DNA from: JADKCL01 sp046050405
GTDB lineage: Bacteria > Bacteroidota > Bacteroidia > J057 > JADKCL01
Assembly: GCA_046050405.1 (NCBI GenBank)
Contig: JBJOPY010000181.1
Location: 1 to 8,070 of the forward strand
DNA length: 8,070 nt
Direction: 5' to 3'
Both the position numbers and the translations under genes were made by a program. Each line of letters begins with the position of its first letter. Positions within the stretch are counted from its first letter, which is position 1. Positions 1 to 6,636 of this stretch are shown piece by piece. The notes below the pieces were generated by a model. The model was not told the origin of the DNA, ran no database searches, and saw only the letters and a list, made by a program, of their open reading frames with translations.

Positions 1-1755
1 TGCGCTGCTCTTGTTGACTTCCTCGTCAATCTGCTTTTCCGTCTTGCCCTGCGCGAGAAGTGACTGCACCTGCTCGATCATCGGCCTCTTCTCAGAGATG
101 TACTCGGTGACCACCACGCGCTCCCCGGCGGTGAAATTGGAAAGGTGGTCGTTGTAGTACTGTTTCAATCCCACCGTGTCATCGACCGCCTTGCGCCAAA
201 CCTTGTTTTCGGTTAGAGTGAAGAGCAAGATGCCGTCATGGTACTCCTTCAGCAATTCACGGTAGTCGCGGTACTTCCTGGGCAGTTGCGTTTCCTCATA
301 TTTGAGCATTTCCTGCTCGATGAACATGGGCAGAAGTTTGTCCGTGACCTGCTGGGTGGTCGCACCATCGAATCCTTTGCGTACGGCGACATACCAATCT
401 ATATAGTCCTTGACCGTTCCGACATGTTTCCCCGCATCCTTCCCGATCGAATACACGGGCAGGCTATACAGATCCTTGTGCAAGGAATCCACAGGCCTGA
501 AGAATCCTTTCTGGTAAGCCGCAGAGGAGCCTTCTTCGTCGATTTTAGCGACCAGTCTGGCGATGCCGTCGGTGAATTGCTGGAAGCTGTAATCCTTCTT
601 GATCTGTGCGATGAGGCGCTCGCGGCTGAGGGTGCCGCGCTGGTCACGTGCAATCCTTGATTTCAGTTCGGAGGCTGATTCTTCGAAGGATCTCACGGGT
701 TCCACCTCTGTAACCTTGAGAATGTGGTGTCCGTAAGTAGTGGTAAAGGGCTCCGAGAACTCTCCAAGGTTCAGCTTACGCCGGAAACTTTCCATTTCGT
801 TGATAAGCCTTCCCTGACCGAGGTTCCCGCCTTTTTTGGCCGTATTGGGGTCATCGCTGTATTTCTCACAGAGTTCATCCCAGTCGCCGCCGGCCTTGAG
901 TTTCTGATAGATTTCGTCAATCATCGTCTTGGCTTGCTCCTCGTTCTTGGCGGAGTACTGGGGGCCGACGCGGATGATGATGTGGGCGGCCGTCTTCTTG
1001 CCCGGGTTCGGGATGCGGTCATTGACCTTGATCAGGTGATAACCGTAGCTGCTTCTCACAGGCTTGGAGACTTCGCCCACCTTGGTGAGGTAGGCTCCTG
1101 ATTCGAAGGGGTAGACCATGTCAAAGACGCTGAAATAGCCAAGGTCTCCTCCATTCGTTTGCGCACTGGGGTCGTTGCTGTGGCGCCTCGCCATTTCGGC
1201 AAAGTCCTTTCCTCCGTTCACGATGGAGTCACGGATGGACATGATTTTCTGATAGGCCTTCAGGGAATCCTCAGGAGATGCTCCCGGCGCCACTGTGACC
1301 AGGATATGCGAGGCGGCTACGAGTTCCTTGCCACGCTCATAGGCCTCGTGGAGGAGTTTCTCCTGGCTGCTTTTATCCACGAGGTAAGGCTGGGCTAGTT
1401 GCTTGCGGTAGCCTTCGAATTCCGTCTTGAAAGCCTCGTCATTCTGGAGGCCGTTGGCTTCGGCTTCGAGGACTTTACGCTTGAAATTGATGTAGAGGGC
1501 AAGGTATTCCTTGAGTTGCGCTTGGCTGTGGCTTTTCACCGCATCCCATCCGCCATTGTTCTTCTGATAGACGTATTCGAACTCACTTTTTCGGACGGTG
1601 TCCTTTCCCGGGAATACCAAGAAAGCAGGATCCTTTTTGTTCTTCTTCTCTTTGGGTTTGGATTGAATGCCCCCGAGGTCGGCACCATAGCTGAAGGAAC
1701 TGAAAGCCATAAAGATGATCGCGAGCAGAAACGCGATGGACCCTTGTTTTCTCAT
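1..1755 (-). CDS. SurA-like periplasmic peptidyl-prolyl cis-trans isomerase with two parvulin domains (C-terminus cut by window edge)
   Basis: 585 codons are visible; the reading frame runs off the left edge, so the C-terminus is missing. It should catalyse cis-trans isomerisation of prolyl bonds and act as a chaperone for proteins crossing the periplasm. Residues 1-24 form a signal peptide (MRKQ, then a hydrophobic stretch ending near SYGA), followed by a lysine-rich linker at 32-41. An N-terminal helical chaperone-like part (about 55-143) precedes parvulin domain 1 (about 146-247, with ASHILV at 148-153, GGDLGYF at 202-208 and YGYHLIKV at 237-244) and parvulin domain 2 (about 256-350, with AAHIII at 256-261, KGGNLGQG at 308-315 and YGHHILKV at 341-348). 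A long charged helical region follows. The ATG at 1755 is preferred because a TAAGGA Shine-Dalgarno-like run lies 9 nt upstream and the signal peptide starts there; the nearby ATG at 1760 runs into a stop after two codons. It is separated by 221 nt from the upstream operon and has its own promoter-like element. The family call is firm; the substrate proteins are unknown. Confidence 0.93.
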   Translation of the reverse strand, partial: MRKQGSIAFLLAIIFMAFSSFSYGADLGGIQSKPKEKKNKKDPAFLVFPGKDTVRKSEFEYVYQKNNGGWDAVKSHSQAQLKEYLALYINFKRKVLEAEANGLQNDEAFKTEFEGYRKQLAQPYLVDKSSQEKLLHEAYERGKELVAASHILVTVAPGASPEDSLKAYQKIMSIRDSIVNGGKDFAEMARRHSNDPSAQTNGGDLGYFSVFDMVYPFESGAYLTKVGEVSKPVRSSYGYHLIKVNDRIPNPGKKTAAHIIIRVGPQYSAKNEEQAKTMIDEIYQKLKAGGDWDELCEKYSDDPNTAKKGGNLGQGRLINEMESFRRKLNLGEFSEPFTTTYGHHILKVTEVEPVRSFEESASELKSRIARDQRGTLSRERLIAQIKKDYSFQQFTDGIARLVAKIDEEGSSAAYQKGFFRPVDSLHKDLYSLPVYSIGKDAGKHVGTVKDYIDWYVAVRKGFDGATTQQVTDKLLPMFIEQEMLKYEETQLPRKYRDYRELLKEYHDGILLFTLTENKVWRKAVDDTVGLKQYYNDHLSNFTAGERVVVTEYISEKRPMIEQVQSLLAQGKTEKQIDEEVNKSSA

Positions 1756-1764
1756 ATCATTTAA

Positions 1765-1770
1765 TCCTTA
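1765..1770 (-). promoter_or_regulatory. Ribosome binding site for the PPIase gene
   Basis: The minus strand reads TAAGGA here, nine bases before the ATG at 1755. It supports that start over the overlapping out-of-frame ATG at 1760, which hits TGA after two codons. Confidence 0.55.
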
Positions 1771-1790
1771 TGTTCTGTAACTGTGGAGTG

Positions 1791-1824
1791 CAAATCTAGG
1801 AGTTTTGGCAATATCACCCACCAA
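1791..1824 (-). promoter_or_regulatory. Bacteroidota-type promoter for the PPIase gene
   Basis: The minus strand carries TAGATTTG at 1798-1791, an exact match to the Bacteroidota -7 element TAnnTTTG. The best upstream partner is TTGG at 1824-1821, 22 nt away, so the -33 half is weak in sequence and slightly long in spacing. Transcription would begin near 1785, giving a leader of about 30 nt before the ATG at 1755. This would give the isomerase a transcript separate from the partner-switching operon that ends at 1977. Confidence 0.5.
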
Positions 1825-1976
1825 TAATATCCCAGCCTTGCGACCTGGTTTTGGATGGTTTGGAAATCTTGGCATTGCTGATTTCACGCATAATATCTCA
1901 TGGCCGATGCCTGCCCTCCTCCACAGTGCTGGCCTGGCCCTGCTGGGATCGGATGGCCGGCAGGAGCGGAAGTCGC

Positions 1977-2384
1977 TCAGATATACTTGGTGAACCTGTA
2001 AATGAAGTGGTCTGAATTTTCCAGAACCTCGATTTTATCCATGATCTTGTTGATGAGAAAAATGCCAAGGCCGCCTTTGGTGCGCTTACGGATGATGTCG
2101 TCGAGATTCTCGGGTTGATATTCGTGGATAGGGAACGGATCGCCTTCATCCGCCAGCTCGAAGAGCAATTCCTTCCCTTGGAGGCTGATCGTCAGCTTTA
2201 TCCTGGATTTTTCATCGCAAAGGTTGTGGTGGATGATGCTGTTTGCGCAGGCCTCGTCCACTGCGAGCACAAGCTGGTGCGTCGTGGCTTCCTGCACATT
2301 GAGGGCGCGCAGTTCCTCCTCGACGAAGGCTCTGATTTTGGGAAGACTCTGCTTGGAACAATTGACTACGTAATGTGTCTTCAT
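1977..2384 (-). CDS. RsbW/SpoIIAB-like ATP-binding anti-sigma factor-type serine kinase
   Basis: A 135-residue protein of the GHKL ATPase fold, about the usual length for RsbW/SpoIIAB-type serine kinases. In known systems these phosphorylate a STAS partner and, when the partner is phosphorylated, bind and inhibit another target (classically a sigma factor). Visible ATP-site motifs: N-box AVDEACANSIIHHN at 41-54, with Glu44 and Asn48 in the places of the catalytic base and Mg-binding Asn; G1-type ADEGDPF at 78-84, with Asp79 and Gly81 for adenine binding; G2-type TKGGLGIFLI at 102-111. All key residues are present, so the protein should be an active kinase. Its ATG overlaps the stop of the STAS gene (ATGA at 2384-2381), implying translational coupling and balanced production. 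No sigma factor gene is adjacent, so the regulated partner is unknown. The domain assignment is firm; the anti-sigma role is inferred by analogy. Confidence 0.92.
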   Translation of the reverse strand: MKTHYVVNCSKQSLPKIRAFVEEELRALNVQEATTHQLVLAVDEACANSIIHHNLCDEKSRIKLTISLQGKELLFELADEGDPFPIHEYQPENLDDIIRKRTKGGLGIFLINKIMDKIEVLENSDHFIYRFTKYI

Positions 2385-2719
2385 GCATTGAGTATTTCGT
2401 CCGCTTCGTGCCCGGTTGTCACGATGGTCATCAATTGCTCCAGACCCAGCAATTGAAACACTTTGTAAACATTGTCCGCCATGCCCGAGAATACGAACCT
2501 GCCATCATGGGCATTCAAGACCTCCATGAAGGAAATGAAAACCCCCAGGCCTGCACTTGAGATGTAGCGCAAATCCTTGCAATCGATATGAAAGCGATAG
2601 ATGCCGCGATCGACCCCTGCCTGCACCATCTCATCCATCTGCATGGAGGAGTTGGCGTCCAGGTCACCGACCGGAGCGATCGTGATATATTTCTCGCCGT
2701 TCTGCTGCATCATCTCCAT
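2381..2719 (-). CDS. STAS-domain anti-anti-sigma factor-like protein (RsbV/SpoIIAA type)
   Basis: A 112-residue single STAS domain, the normal size of the SpoIIAA/RsbV family. Such cytosolic proteins are phosphorylated on Ser/Thr by the cognate kinase and dephosphorylated by a PP2C phosphatase; the unphosphorylated form binds the kinase. Visible features are an initial strand pair YITIAPVGDLDANSS at 11-25 and the switch loop LRYISSAGLGVFIS at 50-63. In SpoIIAA the loop is DSSG with the second serine phosphorylated; here it reads SSAG (54-57), so Ser54 or Ser55 is the likely acceptor and the SpoIIAA position is Ala56. The gene lies between the phosphatase (39 nt upstream) and the kinase (4-nt overlap), its expected partners. 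The ATG at 2719 has GAAGGA upstream (2730-2725); the in-frame ATGs at 2713 and 2710 are alternatives, and choosing them would change only the first two or three residues. Confidence 0.92.
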   Translation of the reverse strand: MEMMQQNGEKYITIAPVGDLDANSSMQMDEMVQAGVDRGIYRFHIDCKDLRYISSAGLGVFISFMEVLNAHDGRFVFSGMADNVYKVFQLLGLEQLMTIVTTGHEADEILNA

Positions 2720-2724
2720 GGCTT

Positions 2725-2730
2725 TCCTTC
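2725..2730 (-). promoter_or_regulatory. Ribosome binding site for the STAS gene
   Basis: The minus strand has GAAGGA here. It ends 5 nt before the ATG at 2719 and 11 nt before the ATG at 2713, so it fits either start. It lies in the 39-nt gap between the phosphatase and STAS genes; I see no terminator in that gap, in keeping with one transcript. Confidence 0.5.
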
Positions 2731-2758
2731 TACGCTGTACTCATACAATAGGTTGAGA

Positions 2759-4879
2759 TTACAAGAATTTGATTACGAGGATGCTGTAATCGTCGTCAAT
2801 CTTGCCTCCCGTGAATGCCTTGACTTGTGACACCAGGGTCTCCACGATCAGCCTGGAGTCGGTTTTCCGAAGCCGCTGGACGATGTCCTGGAGTCGCTCG
2901 AACGTGAACTCCTCCATTTTGCTATTTCTTGCCTCGATGATGCCGTCTGTGTACAGGATCAGGAGGTCGCCTGGCCGCGTCTTCAGTTTTTCGGGTTCGC
3001 CGATGTAGCTGGCAAATGTGTCGTTTCGGACGATCCCCAATCCGGGCCCGCCGGCACTCAGGATGCGGAGGGTGTCCGTGGCACTCTCATAGTACAAGGT
3101 TTCGCAGTGTCCTGCCCGTAGCAACTCCACCTCGTTCCGCTCCATGTCGATCTGCAGATAGGTCAAGGTCATGAAACTTCCCTTGCCCAGGCAGTTGCTC
3201 AGTGCCTTGTTGGTGGTGGTGATAAAGTCCTTGACCCCCATGTCCAGCTGAGTAAGCGCCTGGAAAATACCTTTGGTTTCCGCCATGTAGAACGCAGCCA
3301 TGGTGCCTTTCCCGGAGACGTCCCCGATGGCTATCTTGTAGCTCTGGCCGTACTGCGTGACATCGTAAAAATCCCCTCCGATCTCGTCCACCTCCTGGCT
3401 CATCACGAAAAACTCGATCTTTCCGGCACCCGGGAATGTCTGCGGCAGGATCTGCTTTTGAAAGGTCTTGGCGATCTTCAGCTGCCCGCGATAGACTTCC
3501 AGGTCAATCGATTGGGCCACCAATTCTGCATTTTCGATCGAGATGCCGCTTTGTTCGGTCAGGCTGACCAGCGACAGGATGGTCGCCTCCTCGAAGGAGC
3601 TTGCAAGTTCATTCAGCAGGTAGATCACGCCCACAGGTTTGCGAGACGTCATGATCGGTAGTGCAAGCAGGCTGCGGATGCGCGTGCGTGCAAACCGAAA
3701 GTGCCTGTGGCTGCGAATGTTGCGGATATGAATGTATTTCCCCTGTGCAAGCACCGCTTGCGTGATGTTTTCTCTTCTGCGGAGTTCATCGATATCGCTC
3801 ATTTCGACATTCTTCGAATAACTGACCGTCAACCCGCCATTCTTGTCATTCTCCCCGTAGAGTTCGATCCAGCCCCCGGTCGCATTGCTGGTCAGCAGAC
3901 TGGCATCCAGCAGCGTCCTCAGGATTTCCTCCGAATCGAGGTTGCTCTGGATGCTCTGGTTGATGCGCTGAATCGTGGCCAGTTCGGAACTGCGCTGTTC
4001 GAAAACGCTGCTCGTGGGAAGGTTGAACAGAACGACCAGGCCGCTGATCAGCGTATAAATGGCGGGGAACATGAAGAATAGCCCCAGGATCAAATAGCGC
4101 TTCGTAAGCAATTCGCCAAAGTCCGAACTGTGCGGCAAGGCGTCAAACGGGAACTTCTGGTAAAAGGCGATGTACAGCAGTACGATGATGAAGATCAGGA
4201 ACAGGCTCCGGAGCTTTTGGTTGAAATTCAGGTATGCACTCCAGTTGACATTGGCGCTGAGGAGCATGGATATGCCGAGGAAGACAGGGATCAGCACACG
4301 GGTGAGGACGGTTTCAAATTGTGAAGCTTCTTGGAAGGCAATCCCTCCAGCGAAGACGAGCGGAGGCTCATGGCCGACGAACAAGCGGACTAGGGCCAAT
4401 ACGAAGACGGCCTCCATCAAATGCCAAGAAACGACCTTTCGCTTGTTCTTCTGATAGAGGATGAGCTTGCGATAGGTGAAAAGCGTGCTGAGGCAGAAGA
4501 CCAGGAGGGCATAAAGCTTGACGGAGACGCTCAAGGCTTTCACCTGCGGATAGAGGGCATCCGTCTCCGTATAGCCCTCTATCATGGCAAAGAGGAAGAT
4601 GACGCTGATGCAGAAGATGCCGATGACGACGAGCTTCCAGAGCAGGTCGATCACATCCCACTTCTCGATGCGGCGGATCACCTGATCGACCAGCATGTAG
4701 TTGCAGATGAAGAATGCCGCATAGAACGCCAGACGCAGGGGTTCGCTGAGAAAATTGGGATATATCGCGTAGCTGACGGTGAGGTTGCTGACCCAGTAGT
4801 AAAAATTGACCACCAAGATGGGAATCCAGGTGGAAATCCCCAGCAATACCAACAAGCTATATTTACTGACTAGACGCAC
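2759..4879 (-). CDS. Membrane-anchored PP2C/SpoIIE-family serine phosphatase with GAF domain (RsbU-like)
   Basis: A 706-residue protein expected to dephosphorylate the STAS protein encoded next to it and so flip the partner switch. The N-terminal half has about eight hydrophobic segments (near 7-27, 47-65, 80-100, 118-137, 152-170, 190-210, 224-243, 261-286), so it is probably an inner-membrane sensor. A short linker at 292-315 leads to a GAF domain (about 316-452), a possible small-ligand or signal sensor. The PP2C domain spans about 485-704 and keeps the metal-binding acidic motifs: GGDFYDV at 501-507 (Asp503), GDVSGKGTMAA at 519-529 (Asp520), LYTDGIIEA at 642-650 (Asp645) and DDDYSILVI at 695-703. 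It should therefore be catalytically active. The start is a GTG at 4879: an in-frame TAA at 4900-4898 lies just upstream and no ATG occurs before residue 62, inside the membrane region. The signal sensed is not visible. Confidence 0.93.
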   Translation of the reverse strand: MRLVSKYSLLVLLGISTWIPILVVNFYYWVSNLTVSYAIYPNFLSEPLRLAFYAAFFICNYMLVDQVIRRIEKWDVIDLLWKLVVIGIFCISVIFLFAMIEGYTETDALYPQVKALSVSVKLYALLVFCLSTLFTYRKLILYQKNKRKVVSWHLMEAVFVLALVRLFVGHEPPLVFAGGIAFQEASQFETVLTRVLIPVFLGISMLLSANVNWSAYLNFNQKLRSLFLIFIIVLLYIAFYQKFPFDALPHSSDFGELLTKRYLILGLFFMFPAIYTLISGLVVLFNLPTSSVFEQRSSELATIQRINQSIQSNLDSEEILRTLLDASLLTSNATGGWIELYGENDKNGGLTVSYSKNVEMSDIDELRRRENITQAVLAQGKYIHIRNIRSHRHFRFARTRIRSLLALPIMTSRKPVGVIYLLNELASSFEEATILSLVSLTEQSGISIENAELVAQSIDLEVYRGQLKIAKTFQKQILPQTFPGAGKIEFFVMSQEVDEIGGDFYDVTQYGQSYKIAIGDVSGKGTMAAFYMAETKGIFQALTQLDMGVKDFITTTNKALSNCLGKGSFMTLTYLQIDMERNEVELLRAGHCETLYYESATDTLRILSAGGPGLGIVRNDTFASYIGEPEKLKTRPGDLLILYTDGIIEARNSKMEEFTFERLQDIVQRLRKTDSRLIVETLVSQVKAFTGGKIDDDYSILVIKFL

Positions 4880-4907
4880 ACCGTACCTGCAATCAGGTTA
4901 TACCATA

Positions 4908-4951
4908 CACTCCTTCCTGCGGCCATCCTGGTACAGGAACATGATGGAGTG
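4908..4951 (-). repeat. Imperfect inverted repeat in the leader of the phosphatase operon
   Basis: CACTCC (4908-4913) is complementary to GGAGTG (4946-4951), and the adjoining TTCCTG (4914-4919) to CAGGAA (4934-4939), giving 12 pairs with a 6-nt bulge and a 14-nt loop. A competing small hairpin, TCCTG-GTA-CAGGA (4926-4938), uses the same right arm, so the two folds exclude each other. It sits at or just after the candidate start of transcription. It could be an operator or an RNA leader structure; no known riboswitch is recognised. Confidence 0.35.
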
Positions 4952-4954
4952 CCA

Positions 4955-4985
4955 CAAATAACGTAATTCCGAGGGGCAATTCAAA
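4955..4985 (-). promoter_or_regulatory. Candidate promoter of the phosphatase-STAS-kinase operon
   Basis: On the minus strand TTTG (4985-4982) is followed after exactly 19 nt by GTTATTTG (4962-4955). The -33 box and spacing match the Bacteroidota consensus and the TTTG half of the -7 box is present, but the leading TA is missing. Transcription would start near 4949, leaving a leader of about 70 nt before the GTG at 4879. A weaker match than the promoter at 6637-6667. Confidence 0.35.
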
Positions 4986-5011
4986 AGGTATTCGGAACGC
5001 CTGTCAAGGAA

Positions 5012-5041
5012 TCATTGGCTGCCTTGGAATGCAGCCAATGA
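5012..5041. repeat. Perfect 11-bp inverted repeat (8-nt loop)
   Basis: TCATTGGCTGC (5012-5022) and GCAGCCAATGA (5031-5041) are exact reverse complements around CTTGGAAT. Neither side is followed by a T-tract, so a Rho-independent terminator is unlikely. It lies about 30 nt upstream of the candidate operon promoter (4955-4985), where a dimeric regulator could bind; alternatively it is part of a structured RNA. Confidence 0.5.
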
Positions 5042-5085
5042 AAGGTGCTATCCCTCCGCCCGGGCATGGCTTTTCGATAGAGAAA

Positions 5086-5141
5086 CGATTGGCCTGCCTC
5101 CTGAAAGGAGCTCACTGGTGTCGCATGGCAGGCGATTGGCC
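5086..5141. repeat. Direct repeat of CGATTGGCC flanking a nested inverted repeat
   Basis: CGATTGGCC occurs at 5086-5094 and again at 5133-5141. Between them GCCTGCC (5092-5098) is complementary to GGCAGGC (5127-5133), and a small inner hairpin TCCT-GAA-AGGA spans 5099-5109. With the inverted repeat at 5012-5041 and a further GCCAAT at 5177-5182 this makes five ATTGGC/GCCAAT copies in about 170 nt. Confidence 0.4.
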
Positions 5142-5529
5142 GAGGCTCGTCCACGCTGGAGCGAATGATCGTGGAAGCCAATGAAATTCCTGCCTGGGAA
5201 TCCACCTTCGTCGTGCAATCTTCGGCGTCACGATTCTGGCCGATGGGCCCAGGGGTATCCTCTCAATATCGCCTTACACCAAACTTGCGGCCATGCTGCA
5301 AGGGTGGAAGCACCCTGTTGGAAGCCAGGGCAGGTACATCTCCCGTGCCATACCTCCAGCAAGTGGCGACGAGGTTGGTGACAGCGAGCTCAGCATGGCG
5401 CAGGTCGGCGGGAGATACGTCCCCCCAAGATCGTGACACCATCGAAGAATCTTGCGTCGAGGCGGCGGCCTTGCCCCCTCTCGTCCTCCATTGATCTTCC
5501 GATGACCTGGCAGGAGAATTGAGACCGAT

Positions 5530-5548
5530 GCCAAGCCCCAGGCTTGGC
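5530..5548. repeat. Short hairpin downstream of the outer-membrane gene
   Basis: GCCAAGCC (5530-5537) pairs with GGCTTGGC (5541-5548) around a CCA loop: an 8-bp GC-rich stem 127 nt past the stop of the outer-membrane gene in its direction of transcription. No T-tract follows on the minus strand, so calling it that gene's terminator would be speculative. Confidence 0.3.
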
Positions 5549-5583
5549 TTAAGAATCAGTGTACCGATGGAAACTGAGTCCGG

Positions 5584-5602
5584 GTTCGTATCGTAAACGA
5601 AC
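5584..5602. repeat. Short inverted repeat just downstream of the outer-membrane gene
   Basis: GTTCGT (5584-5589) and ACGAAC (5597-5602) form a 6-bp stem with a 7-nt loop, 72 nt beyond the stop of the outer-membrane gene. It may help end or stabilise that mRNA; there is no T-tract. Confidence 0.25.
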
Positions 5603-5674
5603 GTATTTGATGATAATCCCTTCCATTTTGGCTAGGACCAGGATTCGGCCGGAAGCGATGAGGGACTCGCGTAC

Positions 5675-6562
5675 TTAGCGAAACTTGGGGCAGATCGCCC
5701 AGCTGAGGATATAGGTTGCCGATACCATGGAGATGACGTACCAGTCCTTCTGGGTTCGGTCACCGCGGATGCCATTCCAGAACTCACCACCCTGTTCGTA
5801 GCTGTTGCGGTCTATGCGGTCGCTCAGAATCGCTGCAATGTCGCCTTGCTCCGCACGAAGCTCGTCTACATTCACATAATATCCGCTGACATCGTCTAGG
5901 TAGTCGGTGAAGGTCTTGCGAAGACCCATCTCCACATTAAGGTCGATTTTATCCGTGAGCTTGTAGCGGATACCCATTCCGAATGGGATGCTCACCTGAA
6001 CCAATTTATAGGGCTCAGGGCAGGGTGCAGAGGATGCGCCCACGTAGGTCTGGCCTTTGTGGCAATCACTCATGTATTGGCCTTCGGTGCCGAGGGGCTG
6101 AAGGTCGTACCATACATTGCCCAGCTTGGCCTGCGGATTGAAGGCGAACACACCCACACCGCCGAAGATGTAAGGCGTGTACTGTGTGCGGTACCTGAAC
6201 TTTCGATTGTTCGCAAAGAACTCGTAAGCAAAGGTCACTGAGGCTTCAGAGAGCGGAGAGCGGAAGCTCAAGTTTCTGCGCAAACGCGCAATGTCACGTG
6301 CTGCCCTGGCATCGGAGGCTTTCATCCACCCTTGAGACAGCATCAGCCTCACCGACATGTGCGGATGGAATTTGTACCCACCTATGAGAGCGAGTCCTGG
6401 TTTGGTAAATTTCAGGGCGAAATTATCATCCAGGTCTCCTTTGTAGTTGGTGGCACCGGCCCCAGCTCCCACATAAAAAAACCTAGTCTTCAATTGAGCC
6501 GTTGCAGTGGTAAATACCACACATGCCCCCACCACCATCAATAGGCATCGAATAGATTTCAT
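5675..6562 (-). CDS. Secreted outer-membrane beta-barrel protein, DUF6089-like
   Basis: A 295-residue protein with a clear signal peptide (MKSIRC, a hydrophobic core, cleavage probably after ATA or TAQ near residue 22-23), so it is exported, most likely to the outer membrane. The mature part is a run of alternating beta strands with features I associate with the Bacteroidota DUF6089 family: an early glycine-rich strand followed by NYKGDLDD (about 38-45), LRRNLSFRSPLSEA (about 93-106), the highly typical TDYLDDVSGYY (about 219-229) and a C-terminal strand ending in ICPKFR. Its exact function is unknown; members are described only as putative porins or barrels. Two cysteines in the inserted segment after GTEGQY (about 165-190) could form a disulfide in a surface loop. 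The frame extends upstream to a TTG at 6595 and an ATG at 6574, but the ATG at 6562 puts the lysine right before the hydrophobic core of the signal peptide. It is preceded by an excellent promoter and stands alone. Confidence 0.85.
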   Translation of the reverse strand: MKSIRCLLMVVGACVVFTTATAQLKTRFFYVGAGAGATNYKGDLDDNFALKFTKPGLALIGGYKFHPHMSVRLMLSQGWMKASDARAARDIARLRRNLSFRSPLSEASVTFAYEFFANNRKFRYRTQYTPYIFGGVGVFAFNPQAKLGNVWYDLQPLGTEGQYMSDCHKGQTYVGASSAPCPEPYKLVQVSIPFGMGIRYKLTDKIDLNVEMGLRKTFTDYLDDVSGYYVNVDELRAEQGDIAAILSDRIDRNSYEQGGEFWNGIRGDRTQKDWYVISMVSATYILSWAICPKFR

Positions 6563-6636
6563 ATCCAGCAGCATTTCACTTTCAAAAATTCCCAATCAAA
6601 CGTTCACACAGCATGAAAATCGTACATTTTCGATAA

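Larger units (their letters stand above)
4880..5674. other. 795-nt intergenic stretch without a convincing gene
   Basis: This lies between the stop of the outer-membrane gene and the start of the phosphatase gene. Several frames are open because the stretch is GC-rich, but their translations are rich in Pro, Cys, Trp and Arg, match nothing I recognise and overlap on both strands. It holds the candidate operon promoter and leader repeat near its left end, a perfect 11-bp inverted repeat at 5012-5041, a cluster of ATTGGC motifs to 5182, and small hairpins at 5530-5548 and 5584-5602. I looked for RNase P RNA, tmRNA, SRP RNA and tRNA hallmarks and saw none. It may hold an unrecognised RNA or decayed sequence. 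Confidence 0.6.

Noticed and set aside
238..660. Plus-strand open frames across 238-1764
   Set aside because: They lie opposite the PPIase gene, whose minus-strand frame has parvulin motifs and a signal peptide; they are shadows of its codon usage.
1805..1993. Plus-strand open frame of 62 codons between PPIase and kinase genes
   Set aside because: It overlaps the PPIase promoter and the end of the kinase gene, and its translation has no recognisable feature.
2115..2456. Plus-strand open frames opposite the kinase, STAS and phosphatase genes
   Set aside because: The minus-strand genes have full sets of family motifs; these are antisense shadows.
5165..5494. 109-codon plus-strand open frame in the large gap
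   Set aside because: The composition looks like chance translation of GC-rich DNA, and it overlaps other open frames on both strands. No domain is recognised.
5274..5534. 86-codon minus-strand open frame in the same gap
   Set aside because: Proline- and arginine-rich chance-like translation, no ribosome binding site or family signature.
5041..5534. Structural RNA gene (tRNA, tmRNA, RNase P or SRP RNA) in the large gap
   Set aside because: None of the conserved blocks of these RNAs was found on either strand by eye.
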